From NCBI GenBank assembly GCA_946478915.1, contig CAMLER010000164.1:1-9429 (forward strand): a stretch of 9,429 bases of DNA, in the 5' to 3' direction. The DNA is from an uncultured Chryseolinea sp. GTDB lineage: Bacteria; Bacteroidota; Bacteroidia; Cytophagales; Cyclobacteriaceae. Of this stretch, positions 1-6,935 are shown in pieces. The notes under the pieces were generated by a model. It ran no database searches, was not told the origin of the DNA, and saw nothing but the letters and a program-made list of their open reading frames with translations. Both the position numbers and the translations under genes were made by a program. The number at the start of each line of letters is the position of its first letter. Position 1 is the stretch's first letter.

Positions 1-33
1 ACGCTCAGGCAGATTATTAAGATCGAAATTCAT
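1..33 (-). CDS. Start of a downstream gene, possibly phosphosulfolactate synthase (ComA-like); partial
   Basis: The first 11 codons read MNFDLNNLPER and run off the window edge. The ATG shares its A with the last base of the TPR gene's TAA stop (TAATG), the usual sign of translational coupling, so this is very likely a real gene. The N-terminus resembles, from memory, the 'MN..L..(L/I)PER' opening of Bacteroidota proteins annotated as phosphosulfolactate synthase, a TIM-barrel enzyme that joins sulfite to phosphoenolpyruvate. Eleven residues cannot prove this; the product name is a guess, while the reading frame is well supported. Confidence 0.55.
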   Translation of the reverse strand, partial: MNFDLNNLPER

Positions 34-1439
34 TAATTGTTTTCTTTTCTAAACTGTTCGATGATCTTGTACAATGCCTTTTGTGTTTCCATTTTCGGAA
101 AAAAATCAAAAAGCGCTGTATGACCATCAAAGTCTAAAATTAAAGCATTTTCCAGATAATTAAATGCTTCTTTAAACTGGCCCGCTTCAATCAAGTAAAC
201 AGTCATACGATAATAGAATTCGGCGTCGTTGGGAATATCATCGAATCCCTGCGATAAGGTATCAATTGCTTTCTGATAATCGCCTTGCTCATAAAAGATA
301 AATGACCAATTCAGCCATATCTCTTTGTCGGTAGGTTCAAGTTTACTCGCTTCTTCATAAGCGTCTATGCTAGAGATAGTATTTCCTACCTTGAATTCCG
401 CATGAGCAACAGATTTCCAGTATTCAGCATTTTCGGTGTTGATCTTTAATGCCTTGTTATAGAAGTGCAATGCCTGATACCATTTTTCCTGTTTCTCCAG
501 GCATGCGCCTGCACCAAACCACGCTTCGTCGTACAATGTATCCAGCTTTGTGGCCTTCTGAAAATATTTTAATCCAAGCTCATATTGTTCAAGACTTTCA
601 TATGCGGCTCCAAGGCAGCAATATACTTCAGGGCTTGGACCTTCAATGTCAACGGTCTTTCTAAACGCATCCAACGCTTTCGTATACTCACCCATATTCA
701 TGTAGGTGTTACCCGTGTTGAAATGCGCTGAAGCGAATGAGTCATCAATTGTTATTGCGTAATCATACGCCTGAAGTGCTTCCTGATATTTTTCGAGTTT
801 GTTGTAAACGATCCCCAGATTATACCATGCAGCAGTCGAATAGGGATCTTCATCAATAAACTTTTGATAATATTCGATGCTGCTCTCCAACTGACCGGTC
901 AGGTCGAGACAAAATGCCAACTCGTACAATGATCCATCGTGATTGATATTAAACTCAATAGATTTCTTGTACGCATCGATCGCATTCTGATAGTCCTCCA
1001 TGCTTTGATATGCAAGTCCGATGCTGTAATAAACTTCATCTTTATCATCGGCCAAAAGCAATGCATTCTCATAATTCTGAATTGCCTCAGCATGCTTGCC
1101 TTGGAGCGATTGAATGGATCCCTTGGTAAGAAATATTTCCGGGTCGTTGGGCTGAAGCGCGTGTGCCTGATCCAGCAGCTCAAGCGCCTGATCATACTCC
1201 TCAAGGTTCGACAGTATCTGCGCCTTAATAGTGATCAATTCAATTGAAAATGGATATTGACTTATTGCCTGATTAACAGCTTGCAGCGCTTTATTATGCT
1301 TACCACGAAACATGTAATGCTCAATGATCTGCTCATAAGCATCCAAATCAAAAAATTCTGCTCTCTTTTTTCTAAGATGGTCTTCGAATCTCTTAATAAG
1401 CTCGTTGCCTTCCTCTCTTTTGCGATATTCTTTCGACAT
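33..1439 (-). CDS. Tetratricopeptide repeat protein with 12 TPR units
   Basis: This 468-residue soluble protein is almost entirely TPR. Twelve units spaced 34 residues apart can be laid out from about residue 32 to 441, with the usual pattern (W/Y at position 4, G/A at 8, Y at 11, A at 20, P/D near 32); the clearest cover residues 99-300. A charged N-terminal segment (1-30, many K/R/E) and a short C-terminal helix ending in EQFRKENN flank the solenoid. There is no signal peptide, membrane segment or enzymatic domain, so it is probably a cytoplasmic scaffold for protein-protein contacts; the partner is unknown. It starts at ATG 57 bases after the SDR gene, and its stop overlaps the next gene's start by one base, so it is more tightly tied to the downstream gene than to the polysaccharide genes. 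TPR assignment is certain; function is not. Confidence 0.93.
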   Translation of the reverse strand: MSKEYRKREEGNELIKRFEDHLRKKRAEFFDLDAYEQIIEHYMFRGKHNKALQAVNQAISQYPFSIELITIKAQILSNLEEYDQALELLDQAHALQPNDPEIFLTKGSIQSLQGKHAEAIQNYENALLLADDKDEVYYSIGLAYQSMEDYQNAIDAYKKSIEFNINHDGSLYELAFCLDLTGQLESSIEYYQKFIDEDPYSTAAWYNLGIVYNKLEKYQEALQAYDYAITIDDSFASAHFNTGNTYMNMGEYTKALDAFRKTVDIEGPSPEVYCCLGAAYESLEQYELGLKYFQKATKLDTLYDEAWFGAGACLEKQEKWYQALHFYNKALKINTENAEYWKSVAHAEFKVGNTISSIDAYEEASKLEPTDKEIWLNWSFIFYEQGDYQKAIDTLSQGFDDIPNDAEFYYRMTVYLIEAGQFKEAFNYLENALILDFDGHTALFDFFPKMETQKALYKIIEQFRKENN

Positions 1440-1456
1440 GGGCTAGAATCGTTTTC

Positions 1457-1486
1457 CTAAAATAGGTAAATCTGGGGTAAAGCTAA
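1457..1486 (-). promoter_or_regulatory. Possible Bacteroidota-type promoter for the TPR gene
   Basis: On the minus strand, TTAG (1486-1483), an 18-base spacer and TATTTTAG (1464-1457) each differ by one base from the Bacteroidota TTTG / TAnnTTTG consensus. It lies in the 57-base gap and would give a leader of only about 10-15 bases. Two imperfect boxes in AT-rich DNA are weak evidence. Confidence 0.22.
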
Positions 1487-1496
1487 GGCATTAACT

Positions 1497-2483
1497 CTAT
1501 TTTTTGGAGGTGAATTTTTTATTATAGTAGTTGCAGCACCAGTCGAGTGTATTATCAATCGACTGAAATTCAAAATTTAGGTTTTTCTTGATCTTTTTAT
1601 TATCATAGAAAAATCTGGTATCTGCTATTTGAGCCGTTTCGCGAGTGATTATCGGCTCTGATCCGACAACAAAAGACCTTACTGATTCCACTTTCGCGAG
1701 CAGCATTAACATCTTTTTTGACAGTCGTATACGTGGTGATTTCACTTTGAAATGCGCCGCAATTTTCTCAAACAAAGATTTAAATGTGATGTTACCGGCG
1801 TTGATAATGAAGCGTTCAGCGGTGTGGTTACTATCGAGAAACGCGCATGCAATTGCGGCAACATCCCGAACATCTACATAATTGAGATACGCATCTATAT
1901 AGAATGGTCTTTTTTTCCAGGAATATTTGAAAAGCTGCGCACTGCTCCGATTCCAGTCTGCGGGCGCAAGTATAACGGAAGGATTCAGTGTCACCGTATT
2001 TAATCCTTCTTCCTGCCCTCGAAAAACTTCAAGCTCAGCCCGATATTTTGATTTGGCGTAAACGCTGTTAGCAGGACTATCAACCCATTTATTTTTTTCA
2101 TCTATCACCGTTTGGTCTTTTTGGCGACCGAGCGCAGCAACTGAACTGACGTGAACTAATTTTTGAATATTCTGTTCCAGGCAGGCATTAACAACATTTC
2201 GTGTTCCGATCGCGTTGATCTCCATAATTTCATCGGTGCGACGTGTGTTGTATGAGACGATGGCAGCAGCATGAATTAAATGCGTGCATCCTTTTAATGC
2301 TTCATCCAGGGACAATGGGTTCAATATGTCTGCATTTCTCCAATTAATTTTTTCTGTAACATCATTTAACAGCGATATGTCGCTCCCATTTCGCTTTAGG
2401 GCGACAAATGTTTTTTGCTCATCGATAAGCTTCCTCACAATAAAACTTCCGAGCAGGCCATTCGCCCCGCTGATGGCTATCAT
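1497..2483 (-). CDS. NAD(P)-dependent epimerase/dehydratase, extended SDR family
   Basis: The 328-residue protein has the extended short-chain dehydrogenase layout. The Rossmann nucleotide motif GANGLLG is at residues 6-12, D52 sits in 'NADI' where the adenine-contacting Asp is expected, and HAAA is at 71-74. The catalytic set is Ser113/114 ('HVSS'), Tyr142 and Lys146 (YAKSK), followed by the substrate-domain signature NYVDVRDVA at 201-209. Overall it most resembles the dihydroflavonol-4-reductase-like or 3-beta-HSD-like branch of uncharacterised bacterial SDRs rather than RmlB, RmlD or GalE, so the substrate cannot be named. It follows the phosphatase gene by 51 bases, starts with ATG, and has a plausible promoter of its own. 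It may modify a nucleotide sugar for the polysaccharide or be unrelated to it. Length is normal and no active-site residue is missing. Confidence 0.9.
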   Translation of the reverse strand: MIAISGANGLLGSFIVRKLIDEQKTFVALKRNGSDISLLNDVTEKINWRNADILNPLSLDEALKGCTHLIHAAAIVSYNTRRTDEIMEINAIGTRNVVNACLEQNIQKLVHVSSVAALGRQKDQTVIDEKNKWVDSPANSVYAKSKYRAELEVFRGQEEGLNTVTLNPSVILAPADWNRSSAQLFKYSWKKRPFYIDAYLNYVDVRDVAAIACAFLDSNHTAERFIINAGNITFKSLFEKIAAHFKVKSPRIRLSKKMLMLLAKVESVRSFVVGSEPIITRETAQIADTRFFYDNKKIKKNLNFEFQSIDNTLDWCCNYYNKKFTSKK

Positions 2484-2508
2484 AAGAATCTGGTTATTTC
2501 CTTTTCCC

Positions 2509-2539
2509 GAAACGTACGAGCTAAAAGCCGAATGTCAAA
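2509..2539 (-). promoter_or_regulatory. Candidate internal promoter ahead of the SDR gene
   Basis: On the minus strand, TTTG (2539-2536) is followed after 19 bases by TACGTTTC (2516-2509), which matches the Bacteroidota TTTG-N17-23-TAnnTTTG pattern except for the last base. The -33 box overlaps the phosphatase stop codon. Transcription would begin near 2503, about 20 bases before the SDR ATG. This suggests the SDR (and perhaps TPR) genes can be expressed apart from the export genes. Confidence 0.35.
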
Positions 2540-3260
2540 GGGAATTATTCAGTAATGGAAGAGCGAGTGCTTTTTGAAAATACTTCATTTGCTGCGCTTC
2601 CTCAACAAGTCGTACATGCTGATAATGGTGACAGTCGCTGCCCAACAAATGTACCCATCCCTTGTCTATTAACTTATGCGCTGTATTCTGGACGATCTTC
2701 GAGTAGTGCCCTGTAATCGAACTGATGTTGATTTGAAATAATACTCCCCGGTCTAACAAATCTTTTGCTTTATCCAGGTTGTCTTGAATATACGCATAAC
2801 GCTCAGGGTGAGCGAGAATTGGTTTGTAGCCCTTGGTTGTGGCAAGAAAAATAAAATCTCTGAGGTTAAATGGTTCATTCAGAAAGTTCGTCTCGAAAAG
2901 CAAGTAGTTTTTTCCGAACGTCAGCATACGCTGGTCTTCATCCACCATTCGGAAAACGTATTCATCAAGATAATATTCTGCCGCTGCCTGAATTTCCACA
3001 TCTACCTCTTGATTCTTCAAATATGTCTGAAGCTTTGCAAGCCGCGCCAGAATGCGGTCTGTTGTGTTCCGGAAGGTATCACTCATCACGTGAGGTGAGG
3101 TTATTAGCTTCCGATAGCCAATCTTTTGGAAATGGAGAATGATGTCTTCCGATTCTTCATAGGTTTGCACACCATCATCCAAACCTGGCAGGAGGTGAGA
3201 ATGTATATCGACTGTTAATGCATTAACAGGCTTCTTCGTTTCTTTTTTTGACCAAAACAC
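2535..3260 (-). CDS. PHP-family protein-tyrosine phosphatase (CpsB/YwqE-like)
   Basis: This 241-residue cytoplasmic protein belongs to the polymerase-and-histidinol-phosphatase family used to dephosphorylate tyrosine autokinases of capsule synthesis. All metal ligands are visible: D18-x-H20-x-H22 in the DIHSHLLPGLDDG block, H57 (SPH), E95 (AAAEYY), H151 (LAHPER) and D209-x-H211 (GSDCHH). The length is normal for CpsB/YwqE. Its start is GTG at 3260-3258 and shares the G of the Wzc TAG stop (TAGTG), so translation is probably coupled to the kinase, and its substrate is almost surely that kinase's C-terminal tyrosine cluster. Gram-negative models such as E. coli use a low-molecular-weight phosphatase (Wzb) instead; the PHP type is the Gram-positive arrangement, also common in Bacteroidota. 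No membrane segment is seen. Confidence 0.93.
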   Translation of the reverse strand: MFWSKKETKKPVNALTVDIHSHLLPGLDDGVQTYEESEDIILHFQKIGYRKLITSPHVMSDTFRNTTDRILARLAKLQTYLKNQEVDVEIQAAAEYYLDEYVFRMVDEDQRMLTFGKNYLLFETNFLNEPFNLRDFIFLATTKGYKPILAHPERYAYIQDNLDKAKDLLDRGVLFQINISSITGHYSKIVQNTAHKLIDKGWVHLLGSDCHHYQHVRLVEEAQQMKYFQKALALPLLNNSL

Positions 3261-5581
3261 TATGCTCTAATAAACTTTTTTATCCACTTTTTGTTCGCTG
3301 GCTCTTCATAGTAACCATATCCATACCGCTGCTCTCCAGTCGATGGTAAGGCGTTAAGCACCGTGGTAATATTAGAAAATTTATTGATGTTTATAATACG
3401 CTGAAGATTATGAACAAATGTTTTCCGCGAATAGTCTGCCCGGAAGATGTAAATTGAAATGTCAGCTTGCTTCATCGCCATAATTCCATCGGTGACCAAT
3501 CCGACAGGTGGCGTGTCCAAAATGATATAATCGTATTTCTTTTTCAGGTCGTCCAATAGTCCTGTAAACTCTCCGTTGAGTAAAAGTTCGGAGGGGTTGG
3601 GCGGATGCGGTCCGGACGGTACATAGTCAAAATCAGGAAGTTCTGTCTTTGTCACACACTCACTCCACGAATTTTTACCGATGAGGATCGTGCTGACGCC
3701 TTTCGATTTATCAGCTATCTCAATCGGTAAATTTATTTTGGGCTTGCGCATATCGAGATCAAGTAATATAACTTTCTTGTTTGAAACGGCCATAACTGCT
3801 CCCAGGTTCATTGCAATAAAGGACTTACCTTCTCCGGAAACGGTTGAGGAGACAGCAATAACCTTTTTCGAATTGCTCACCTTGAAGAAATCCAGATTTG
3901 TGCGCAAGGTTTTTATTGACTCGCTCACCATCGACTTCGGATGGTCGACAACATGTAACCCGTCACCAGTAGCATGCCGCGATGAAGGTACAACACCCAG
4001 CACAGGAATGCCAGCAATTTTTTCAATCTCGTTTAGTCCTGATATCCTGTTGTTTAATAAATAAAGTATTCCTATAAAAAACAGGTTAATGACAACGCTC
4101 AGCACGAACCCGATGCCTGCGATCATCCACTTGTTGGGAAAGATCGGCGCGGCCGGAAAAGTTGCAGGTGACAAAATCTTGAAGTCCTGAATACTGCCTG
4201 CCTGGGCAATTTCGAACTCGGATTTCGATTGCATCAGCGAGAGGTAGAACTGTTCATAGAGCTTATAAAAACGAAGATTCTTGGAAAATTGAGTGGTTTT
4301 ATCCGGTATGCCTGCGAAATCATTCTCCAGAGTCTTTTTACGTCGGTTTAACTCTGCAAGATTTTGTGATGCATTCTCTTTCAAATCTTCGATTTGATTG
4401 AACATCTTTTCCTTCAACGCATCAGCTTCTTTCTGTTTTTGCCTGAAGGCAAAAGTTATTTCACTGTGCGAAAGCTTCAGTTTTTCAATTTGAAAATAAA
4501 TTTCTTCCAGAGCGTCCAGATTTTTGGAAACAGGCGAAGGCAATGATTGTCGGTGTGCATAGGATATGATAAAATCCTTTCCCTTTAAACTGGTCATTAA
4601 CTGTTCCAGTGCGTTTGTCTTTCGCGATAAGTCATATCGCTGTGAATCGATCCTGTTTATCGCTGCGACCGTTTTCTTTAAATCGTCGTCAAGGTTGTTA
4701 GTTTTATTTTGCAGGGTAAAATTTTCAAAATACGTCTCATAGCTCTCCATCCGGTTTTCGATGGTTACAAGCTCATTTGAGACCCAATCGATTTTCTGTT
4801 TATTGGCAAGGTTTTTTTGGTCGTTGCTGTATTGAAGGTAGAGGGTGTCAATCTTGTTCAGGATGTCTTGTGCTTTGTACGCATTATGATCTTTGAAAGA
4901 AATGCGTATGGTATTTGCGTTAAAATTCAGCGGTTCGGCGGTCAGATTTGTAAGCAGATAGTCAAGTAATACGTCACGGCTGTTTATCACGAAGAAGTAA
5001 CCGACCTCATCCCCCCGGGCAAATTGAGGGTTTTTTCTAATAGTCAGAGATACATCATGTACTGTAAATGGGATATTATAGCGTCCGCGTATTGCTTCAC
5101 CGTTGTCACCAATTGTGATCGTAAATTCGTTTCCTCTTTCTTCTTCGAAATAAATGGGAACGTTGTAAAGGTTCCGCGGATTGGGACTGTAAGTAACATG
5201 AAACGGGAGACTTTGATAAAGCTCTTCATTCAGAACCCTCCCAATGCTGTAGTAACTGATGTCGAGTTTCGCTGAATCTAGAATCATGCTGAGAAAAAGT
5301 CTCGACTGAATTATTTCGATTTCACCGGATATCAAATTCAAATTTTGGTCTTCAATGGCGCTTTTTATACCGAACTCGGTTGCTTCTTGCTTTACGTCCA
5401 GCTTCAGTTCTGAGGACGATTCGTACAAATTTTTTGTATATCGTATGAATAGGTAAGCCGTGAAATTCACAACAAAAAAGATGATGAGGATCCATAGCCA
5501 ATTATTTCGGAAGGCGATCTTAAGTTTATTAAAATCGATGCCTTCGACGGTTGATTGTTGTATTTGCCTGTTATTTTCCAC
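3260..5581 (-). CDS. Wzc-like polysaccharide co-polymerase and tyrosine autokinase
   Basis: The 773-residue inner-membrane protein controls polysaccharide chain length and export. TM1 is at about 28-47, followed by a Wzz-type periplasmic domain, long coiled-coil stretches at about 255-330 and 350-425, and TM2 at about 486-508 just after the proline-rich 'P..P..P' segment (472-482). The cytoplasmic BY-kinase has Walker A SGEGKS (582-587), Walker A' VILLDLDMRKPK (604-615) and Walker B YDYIILDTPP (683-692). Tyrosines 753, 755, 757 and 758 form the autophosphorylation cluster, followed by a basic tail (NKKWIKKFIRA). The start is GTG at 5581-5579, five bases after the wza stop; no in-frame ATG occurs before residue 99, and the GTG start keeps TM1 intact. 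Kinase and co-polymerase are fused, as in Proteobacteria. It should partner with the Wza-like lipoprotein and be reset by the PHP phosphatase. Confidence 0.95.
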   Translation of the reverse strand: MENNRQIQQSTVEGIDFNKLKIAFRNNWLWILIIFFVVNFTAYLFIRYTKNLYESSSELKLDVKQEATEFGIKSAIEDQNLNLISGEIEIIQSRLFLSMILDSAKLDISYYSIGRVLNEELYQSLPFHVTYSPNPRNLYNVPIYFEEERGNEFTITIGDNGEAIRGRYNIPFTVHDVSLTIRKNPQFARGDEVGYFFVINSRDVLLDYLLTNLTAEPLNFNANTIRISFKDHNAYKAQDILNKIDTLYLQYSNDQKNLANKQKIDWVSNELVTIENRMESYETYFENFTLQNKTNNLDDDLKKTVAAINRIDSQRYDLSRKTNALEQLMTSLKGKDFIISYAHRQSLPSPVSKNLDALEEIYFQIEKLKLSHSEITFAFRQKQKEADALKEKMFNQIEDLKENASQNLAELNRRKKTLENDFAGIPDKTTQFSKNLRFYKLYEQFYLSLMQSKSEFEIAQAGSIQDFKILSPATFPAAPIFPNKWMIAGIGFVLSVVINLFFIGILYLLNNRISGLNEIEKIAGIPVLGVVPSSRHATGDGLHVVDHPKSMVSESIKTLRTNLDFFKVSNSKKVIAVSSTVSGEGKSFIAMNLGAVMAVSNKKVILLDLDMRKPKINLPIEIADKSKGVSTILIGKNSWSECVTKTELPDFDYVPSGPHPPNPSELLLNGEFTGLLDDLKKKYDYIILDTPPVGLVTDGIMAMKQADISIYIFRADYSRKTFVHNLQRIININKFSNITTVLNALPSTGEQRYGYGYYEEPANKKWIKKFIRA

Positions 5582-5586
5582 GTCGT

Positions 5587-6348
5587 TTACCGAAGTCCTA
5601 TAATAACTACAGCTAAAGTTGTTAACGTAGTAATAATTGTCAGAATCGGACCATAGTCGCGAAGACTTTCGGTCAGTGGCCGTCTTACTGGTTCTACATA
5701 AACAATGTCGCCCGATTGAATTGGAATATTGTTCTTAACATATCCATCGAAAGTGCTGAGATCAGCCACAAATACCTGGTCAGCGCGCATGATCCGTATG
5801 TTGTGAGCTTTCGCGTCATTATTTAACCCCTGGGCTAGTGCAAGTACTTCCACGAGCTTCATGTTTTCATTTGCAAGAGGAATAACCTGACCACCGGTTG
5901 CGCCCAATACAATCACCCTCTTGTTGGTGTATCGCAGAACTGCGTAGGCATCTTCATAGTATTTCTTGTAAGCTTCTTCAAGCAACCCTTCCGCCTGGCG
6001 GATGGTTAGTCCTTCAAGCTTGACAATATCTATCATGGGGAATTTTGCCTGGCCGGCTGCGTCGACAAGATACGTGGGTTTAGTCGTAACAGTAGTGCCA
6101 GCGCCGTCGGTTGACGGAGGTGGTGAAAGAGGATCAATGATTCGTTCTCCCTTGTTAGTATAAACCTCTAACTCGAGGTAGTCGTATTTTTGGATAACGT
6201 AGTTTTTTTCGGCAATGTCAATTTCGTGCTTCAGCTGTGTTCCTTCCGGAAGCTGGAACATGATATTTTGCCTGTATGATGCGCAGGACGGGAGAAGTAA
6301 CACCAAAAGCAAATACAAAAAGCGATTACAAAAAAAAATGCTTCTCAA
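5587..6348 (-). CDS. Wza-like polysaccharide export outer-membrane lipoprotein
   Basis: This 253-residue protein would form the outer-membrane channel for the polysaccharide. It begins with a lipoprotein signal peptide: basic residues R2 and R9, a leucine-rich core at 11-20 and lipobox LPSC with Cys22. A Poly_export domain covers about 50-141 (with a Pro/Thr-rich loop at 73-90), then an SLBB domain at about 143-200 and the closing motif SGDIVYVEP (212-220). A hydrophobic C-terminal helix (about 233-251) fits the outer-membrane segment of this family. It is shorter than E. coli Wza (about 380 residues), as is common in Bacteroidota. The start codon is TTG (6348-6346): an in-frame TGA at 6354-6352 excludes anything upstream, and the next in-frame ATG (residue 30) would remove the signal peptide. 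It lies 24 bases after rfbC and 5 before wzc. Confidence 0.93.
   Translation of the reverse strand: MRSIFFCNRFLYLLLVLLLPSCASYRQNIMFQLPEGTQLKHEIDIAEKNYVIQKYDYLELEVYTNKGERIIDPLSPPPSTDGAGTTVTTKPTYLVDAAGQAKFPMIDIVKLEGLTIRQAEGLLEEAYKKYYEDAYAVLRYTNKRVIVLGATGGQVIPLANENMKLVEVLALAQGLNNDAKAHNIRIMRADQVFVADLSTFDGYVKNNIPIQSGDIVYVEPVRRPLTESLRDYGPILTIITTLTTLAVVIIGLR
6330..6338 (-). repeat. Nine-T homopolymer in codons 4-7 of the wza-like gene
   Basis: Plus-strand A at 6330-6338 gives T9 on the coding strand, inside the signal peptide just after the TTG start. Loss of one T would put the gene out of frame and meet a TGA within about 45 codons. Such a run can slip during replication or transcription, but T-runs of this size also arise by chance in AT-rich genes and can be sequencing errors. 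Confidence 0.6.
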
Positions 6349-6372
6349 CGTTCAAAAAATTGTTTCTATATA

Positions 6373-6386
6373 TTATAACGTTATAA
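6373..6386. repeat. 14-bp perfect palindrome at the end of rfbC
   Basis: TTATAACGTTATAA reads the same on both strands and contains the last four rfbC codons and its stop. A second AACGTT lies 30 bases away (6347-6352), over the wza start codon. It could be a dimeric regulator site or an AT-rich coincidence; it lacks the GC stem and T-run of a terminator. Confidence 0.4.
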
Positions 6387-6921
6387 AATTTTCTAGCAAC
6401 TCCGCCATCAAAGGTAGTTCGGCATCTTTCATAGATATTATCGGATTCTCAATTCCCCAGTCGATATTCAGCTCCGGATCGTTCCATCTGATGCCTGATT
6501 CAGATGCCTTGTTATATACGTTCGAACACTTATAAAAAAATACTGAGTCTTCCAAAGCGGCAAAGCCGTGCGCGAAACCTTCGGGTACCATCAGCATGTT
6601 TCGTTTCCTGCTATCCAAGGTACAATAAAACACTTCTTTGAAGGTCTTTGAGTTTGGACGAAGGTCAACTACAACATCAAGCACTTTCCCTGTTAGGGCA
6701 GTAACCAACTTAGCCTGGGCATATGGGGAACGTTGGAAATGAAGTCCACGAACCACGCCTTTCTTTGAGAAAGACTGATTCTCTTGAGGAAACGAGTAAT
6801 GAAGTTTGTGTTTTTTAAAAGTCTCATCTTTATAGAACTCGTAAAACCATCCTCTTTCATCCTCAAAGATATCTGGATAAATCTCGATTAAGCCTTCAAA
6901 GCTTGTAGTATGTACTTGCAT
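6373..6921 (-). CDS. rfbC: dTDP-4-dehydrorhamnose 3,5-epimerase (RfbC/RmlC)
   Basis: This 182-residue cupin enzyme epimerises C3 and C5 of dTDP-4-keto-6-deoxy-glucose, the third step to dTDP-L-rhamnose, in the cytoplasm. Family residues are in place: DERGWFYE (21-28), N48QSFS, the RGLHFQ block with catalytic His61, Lys71, VVVDLR (83-88), VPEGFAHGF (112-120), the catalytic-type Tyr130 in FFYKCS, W146NDPE, and Asp166 in SMKDAELP. Length matches the family (about 180-185). It starts with ATG 14 bases after the glycosyltransferase stop. The partners RmlA, RmlB and RmlD are not in the window, so they must be encoded elsewhere; without RmlD, a product other than rhamnose remains possible. Identity as a dTDP-sugar 3,5-epimerase is very secure. 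Confidence 0.95.
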   Translation of the reverse strand: MQVHTTSFEGLIEIYPDIFEDERGWFYEFYKDETFKKHKLHYSFPQENQSFSKKGVVRGLHFQRSPYAQAKLVTALTGKVLDVVVDLRPNSKTFKEVFYCTLDSRKRNMLMVPEGFAHGFAALEDSVFFYKCSNVYNKASESGIRWNDPELNIDWGIENPIISMKDAELPLMAELLENFITL

Positions 6922-6935
6922 AACTTCTAACTCGC

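Noticed and set aside
939..1247. Open frame of 102 codons opposite the TPR gene
   Set aside because: It lies fully inside the strongly periodic TPR coding sequence, has no recognisable domain and no start context; it is a shadow frame.
33..1439. Twelve TPR units as a DNA tandem repeat or recent expansion
   Set aside because: The units are alike at the protein pattern level only; their nucleotide sequences have diverged, so there is no tandem DNA repeat.
1440..1496. Rho-independent terminator between the SDR and TPR genes
   Set aside because: No GC-rich stem followed by a T-run is present on the minus strand in this gap.
1497..2483. SDR gene as RmlD, which would complete the rhamnose pathway with RfbC
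   Set aside because: Its overall pattern fits DFR/3-beta-HSD-like extended SDRs, and I do not see the features of RmlD, so I left the substrate open.
3681..4064. 127-codon plus-strand frame inside the kinase gene
   Set aside because: It is antisense to the Walker A region of the BY-kinase, whose conserved motifs show that the minus frame is the coding one.
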